In this document: in pieces, positions 4,143-5,699 of the stretch
How positions within the stretch are numbered: position 1 is the first letter of the stretch
How the letters are laid out: each line of letters starts with the position of its first letter
DNA from: Bacilli bacterium
GTDB taxonomy: Bacteria; Bacillota_I; Bacilli_A; RF39; UBA660
Direction: 5' to 3'
Assembly: GCA_028685445.1 (NCBI GenBank)
Contig: JAQUDY010000071.1
Location: 1-5,699, forward strand
DNA length: 5,699 nt
Translations under genes and position numbers: made by a program
Notes under the pieces: model-generated
The model's database searches: none
Told to the model about the DNA's origin: nothing
The model's input: the letters and a program-made list of their open reading frames with translations, nothing else

Positions 4143-4856
4143 ATGATTGAAATTAAAAACTTAACCAAAAAATATGGCAACAAAACTGTAGTAGATAATT
4201 TATCTATTAGAATTGATGCAGGTGATATCTTTGCGTTTGTCGGGCACAATGGAGCAGGGAAGACAACTTGTATTAAAGCAATGACTGATCTTATAGAGTT
4301 TGATTCAGGAGATATTTTATATGATAATATATCTATTAAAGATAATCCGCTTGAAGTAAAAAAGAAAATAGCTTATATACCAGATTCTCCAGAAGTATAT
4401 GACTTTTTAAAAGGTATCGACTATTTAAATTTCATAGCTGATGTTTATAATTTAGATGAGAAAAGAATTGATAAAATTAATAAATACGCTACTGATTTTG
4501 AATTAAAAGAATTTTTAGCTAATCCTATTTCATCTTATTCTCATGGGATGAAACAAAAATTAATTATAATAAGTGCTTTAATAAGAAGTCCCAAATATTT
4601 AATATTAGATGAGCCTTTTGTTGGTCTTGATCCAGTAGCTACTAAAAAATTAAAAGATTATATGAAAGAATTAACTAAAGATGGAACATCAATCTTTTTC
4701 TCTACTCATATTCTAGAAGTTGCAGAAAAGTTTTGTAATAAGGTTGCAATCATAAAACATGGCAAACTAATTGTAACCGGAGAAATGAATAAAGTATTAA
4801 AAGATAAATCACTAGAAGATATATTTTTGGAGTTACAAAATGAAAATGCTAGCTAA
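4143..4856 (+). CDS. ABC-2-type exporter, ATP-binding subunit
   Basis: A complete 237-residue ABC ATPase that would power export through the membrane protein encoded next. Visible motifs are Walker A GHNGAGKTT (34-42), a Q-loop region YIPDSPEVYDFL where Asp81 stands near the usual Gln position, the degenerate signature SYSHGMKQ (131-138), Walker B YLILDEP (152-158) with catalytic Glu157, D-loop GLDP (161-164) and switch His189 in STHI. The HGMKQ signature and the short length are usual for ABC-2 exporters of the drug, lantibiotic or lipid type, so they are not signs of loss. The ATG has an AGAAGG site and a strong promoter upstream. Its last 17 bases overlap the permease gene, as expected for subunits made in fixed ratio. 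The substrate is unknown. Confidence 0.95.
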   Translation: MIEIKNLTKKYGNKTVVDNLSIRIDAGDIFAFVGHNGAGKTTCIKAMTDLIEFDSGDILYDNISIKDNPLEVKKKIAYIPDSPEVYDFLKGIDYLNFIADVYNLDEKRIDKINKYATDFELKEFLANPISSYSHGMKQKLIIISALIRSPKYLILDEPFVGLDPVATKKLKDYMKELTKDGTSIFFSTHILEVAEKFCNKVAIIKHGKLIVTGEMNKVLKDKSLEDIFLELQNENAS

Positions 4857-5699
4857 ACTAATTAAAATAAATTTACTTACATTCTTTGATTTTAAGAAAA
4901 CAATACCAATGATTTTACTGTATATTTATGCCTTTGGATTCTTAGGATTCTCTGTTTATTATGGAGCATCATTTACTTTAAAAGCCTTAAAAAATATGGA
5001 GCTTGAACATCTGCTTCTAGTAGCAGCAATGTCTCTATCAAGTTTTTATTTACTCTTAACTACAACTTTTCAGGTTAACAAGACTTTATTTAATGCTAAA
5101 GACTATCCGCTTCTTTTAAGCTTACCAATAAAAAAAAGTACTATTATTTTAAGTAAATTATTTGTATTGTATTTCATTAATTTCATCTTTGTTTTATTAT
5201 TAATGGTTCCTACATACCTTGCTTATATAAATGGAACAGTACAAAGTATTAGTTTTCATGTATTGTTTTGGTTATCATTTTTCTTTATTCCTATAATACC
5301 AACCATAATAGGAGCACTTATTGGGTCGTTATTTACAGATGTTTCTTCAAGATTTAAATATAAAAACTTTGTTAATATCCTTATTAGTGTAATATTTATC
5401 TTTATATTGTTTTATTTTTCTTATAAAATGCAGAATATGACATCAATAGATTTTGCAAATCTTAGTAAATCACTTGTAGATAAATTGAGTGCTATTTATC
5501 CTTTGACAACAGTTTATTCAAATATAATAAAAGAAACCAGCATTATAAGTTTAATATTATTCATACTAATTTCTTTTATAAGTTTATATATATTCTTATT
5601 AATTTTAAGTAAGTTCTTTGACAAAATTAATAGTAGAATGAACGCTATAACTATTAATAATATTTATAAAGATTCAGATGTTAAAACAAATAGTCCGCT
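4840..5699 (+). CDS. ABC-2-type exporter, membrane subunit (3' end outside window)
   Basis: The first 286 codons of a multi-helix membrane protein, still open at the right edge. Hydrophobic segments lie at about 22-41, 56-76, 100-130 (long, perhaps more than one turn of helix too many), 140-164, 177-194 and 235-257, so at least six helices are seen. The cytoplasmic stretch DYPLLLSLPIKKSTIILSKL (88-107) between helices two and three is typical of Firmicutes ABC-2-like permeases, as is the later AIYPLTTVYSNII. GGAG at 4829-4832, seven bases before the ATG at 4840, fixes the start inside the ATPase gene; a second ATG two codons on is less well spaced. Together with the upstream ATPase it would form an exporter in the cell membrane. 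Families of this size often exceed 500 residues, so perhaps half is missing. Substrate unknown. Confidence 0.9.
   Translation, partial: MKMLAKLIKINLLTFFDFKKTIPMILLYIYAFGFLGFSVYYGASFTLKALKNMELEHLLLVAAMSLSSFYLLLTTTFQVNKTLFNAKDYPLLLSLPIKKSTIILSKLFVLYFINFIFVLLLMVPTYLAYINGTVQSISFHVLFWLSFFFIPIIPTIIGALIGSLFTDVSSRFKYKNFVNILISVIFIFILFYFSYKMQNMTSIDFANLSKSLVDKLSAIYPLTTVYSNIIKETSIISLILFILISFISLYIFLLILSKFFDKINSRMNAITINNIYKDSDVKTNSP

Overview
The window looks like chromosomal sequence from a very AT-rich, low-G+C Gram-positive bacterium of the Bacilli/Clostridia type. A small-genome gut lineage near Erysipelotrichales or the RF39 group is my guess from composition and protein style, not a placement. Shine-Dalgarno sites are of the AGGAGG/GGAGG type and promoters are of the TTGA/TATAAT type. 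Gene packing is tight, and two genes encode Coat F-like (spore coat) proteins. All seven tryptophan codons I can see are TGG, and TGA ends three reading frames, so the standard bacterial code fits better than the Mycoplasma code.

Region 1 (about 1-1652, + strand) is a lipid operon. It holds the 3' part of an acyl-CoA/acyl-ACP synthetase that runs in from the left edge. The next gene, a PlsC-type acyltransferase, overlaps it by 4 bases. A 55-codon small ORF overlaps the end of the acyltransferase gene and is followed by a terminator-like hairpin. The synthetase would activate a fatty acid and the acyltransferase would place it on a lysolipid, as in a split version of enterobacterial Aas.

Region 2 (1653-2636, + strand) starts with folD, the bifunctional methylene-THF dehydrogenase/cyclohydrolase, whose Shine-Dalgarno directly follows the T-tract of the hairpin. 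Next come a slightly aberrant tRNA-Thr(GGT) and a compact terminator.

Region 3 (2637-3459, + strand) is a single-gene unit with its own extended -10 promoter. It encodes a membrane-anchored Xre-type HTH protein with an outward-facing domain containing four cysteines. A bidirectional terminator separates it from the converging minus-strand unit.

Region 4 (3463-4044, - strand), read right to left, holds two small Coat F-like genes sharing one base, a terminator embedded in the end of the second gene, and tRNA-Val(GAC). The tRNA promoter lies inside that terminator.

Region 5 (4091-5699, + strand) has a near-consensus promoter followed by an ABC-2-type ATPase and its membrane partner. The two genes overlap by 17 bases, and the permease runs off the right edge.

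I found no CRISPR array, insertion sequence, phage gene or clearly new system. The most interesting non-coding signal is that both tRNA genes share the same promoter layout: the -35 overlaps the upstream gene's stop codon, and TATAATGTT starts 14 bases before the mature tRNA, leaving almost no 5' leader.
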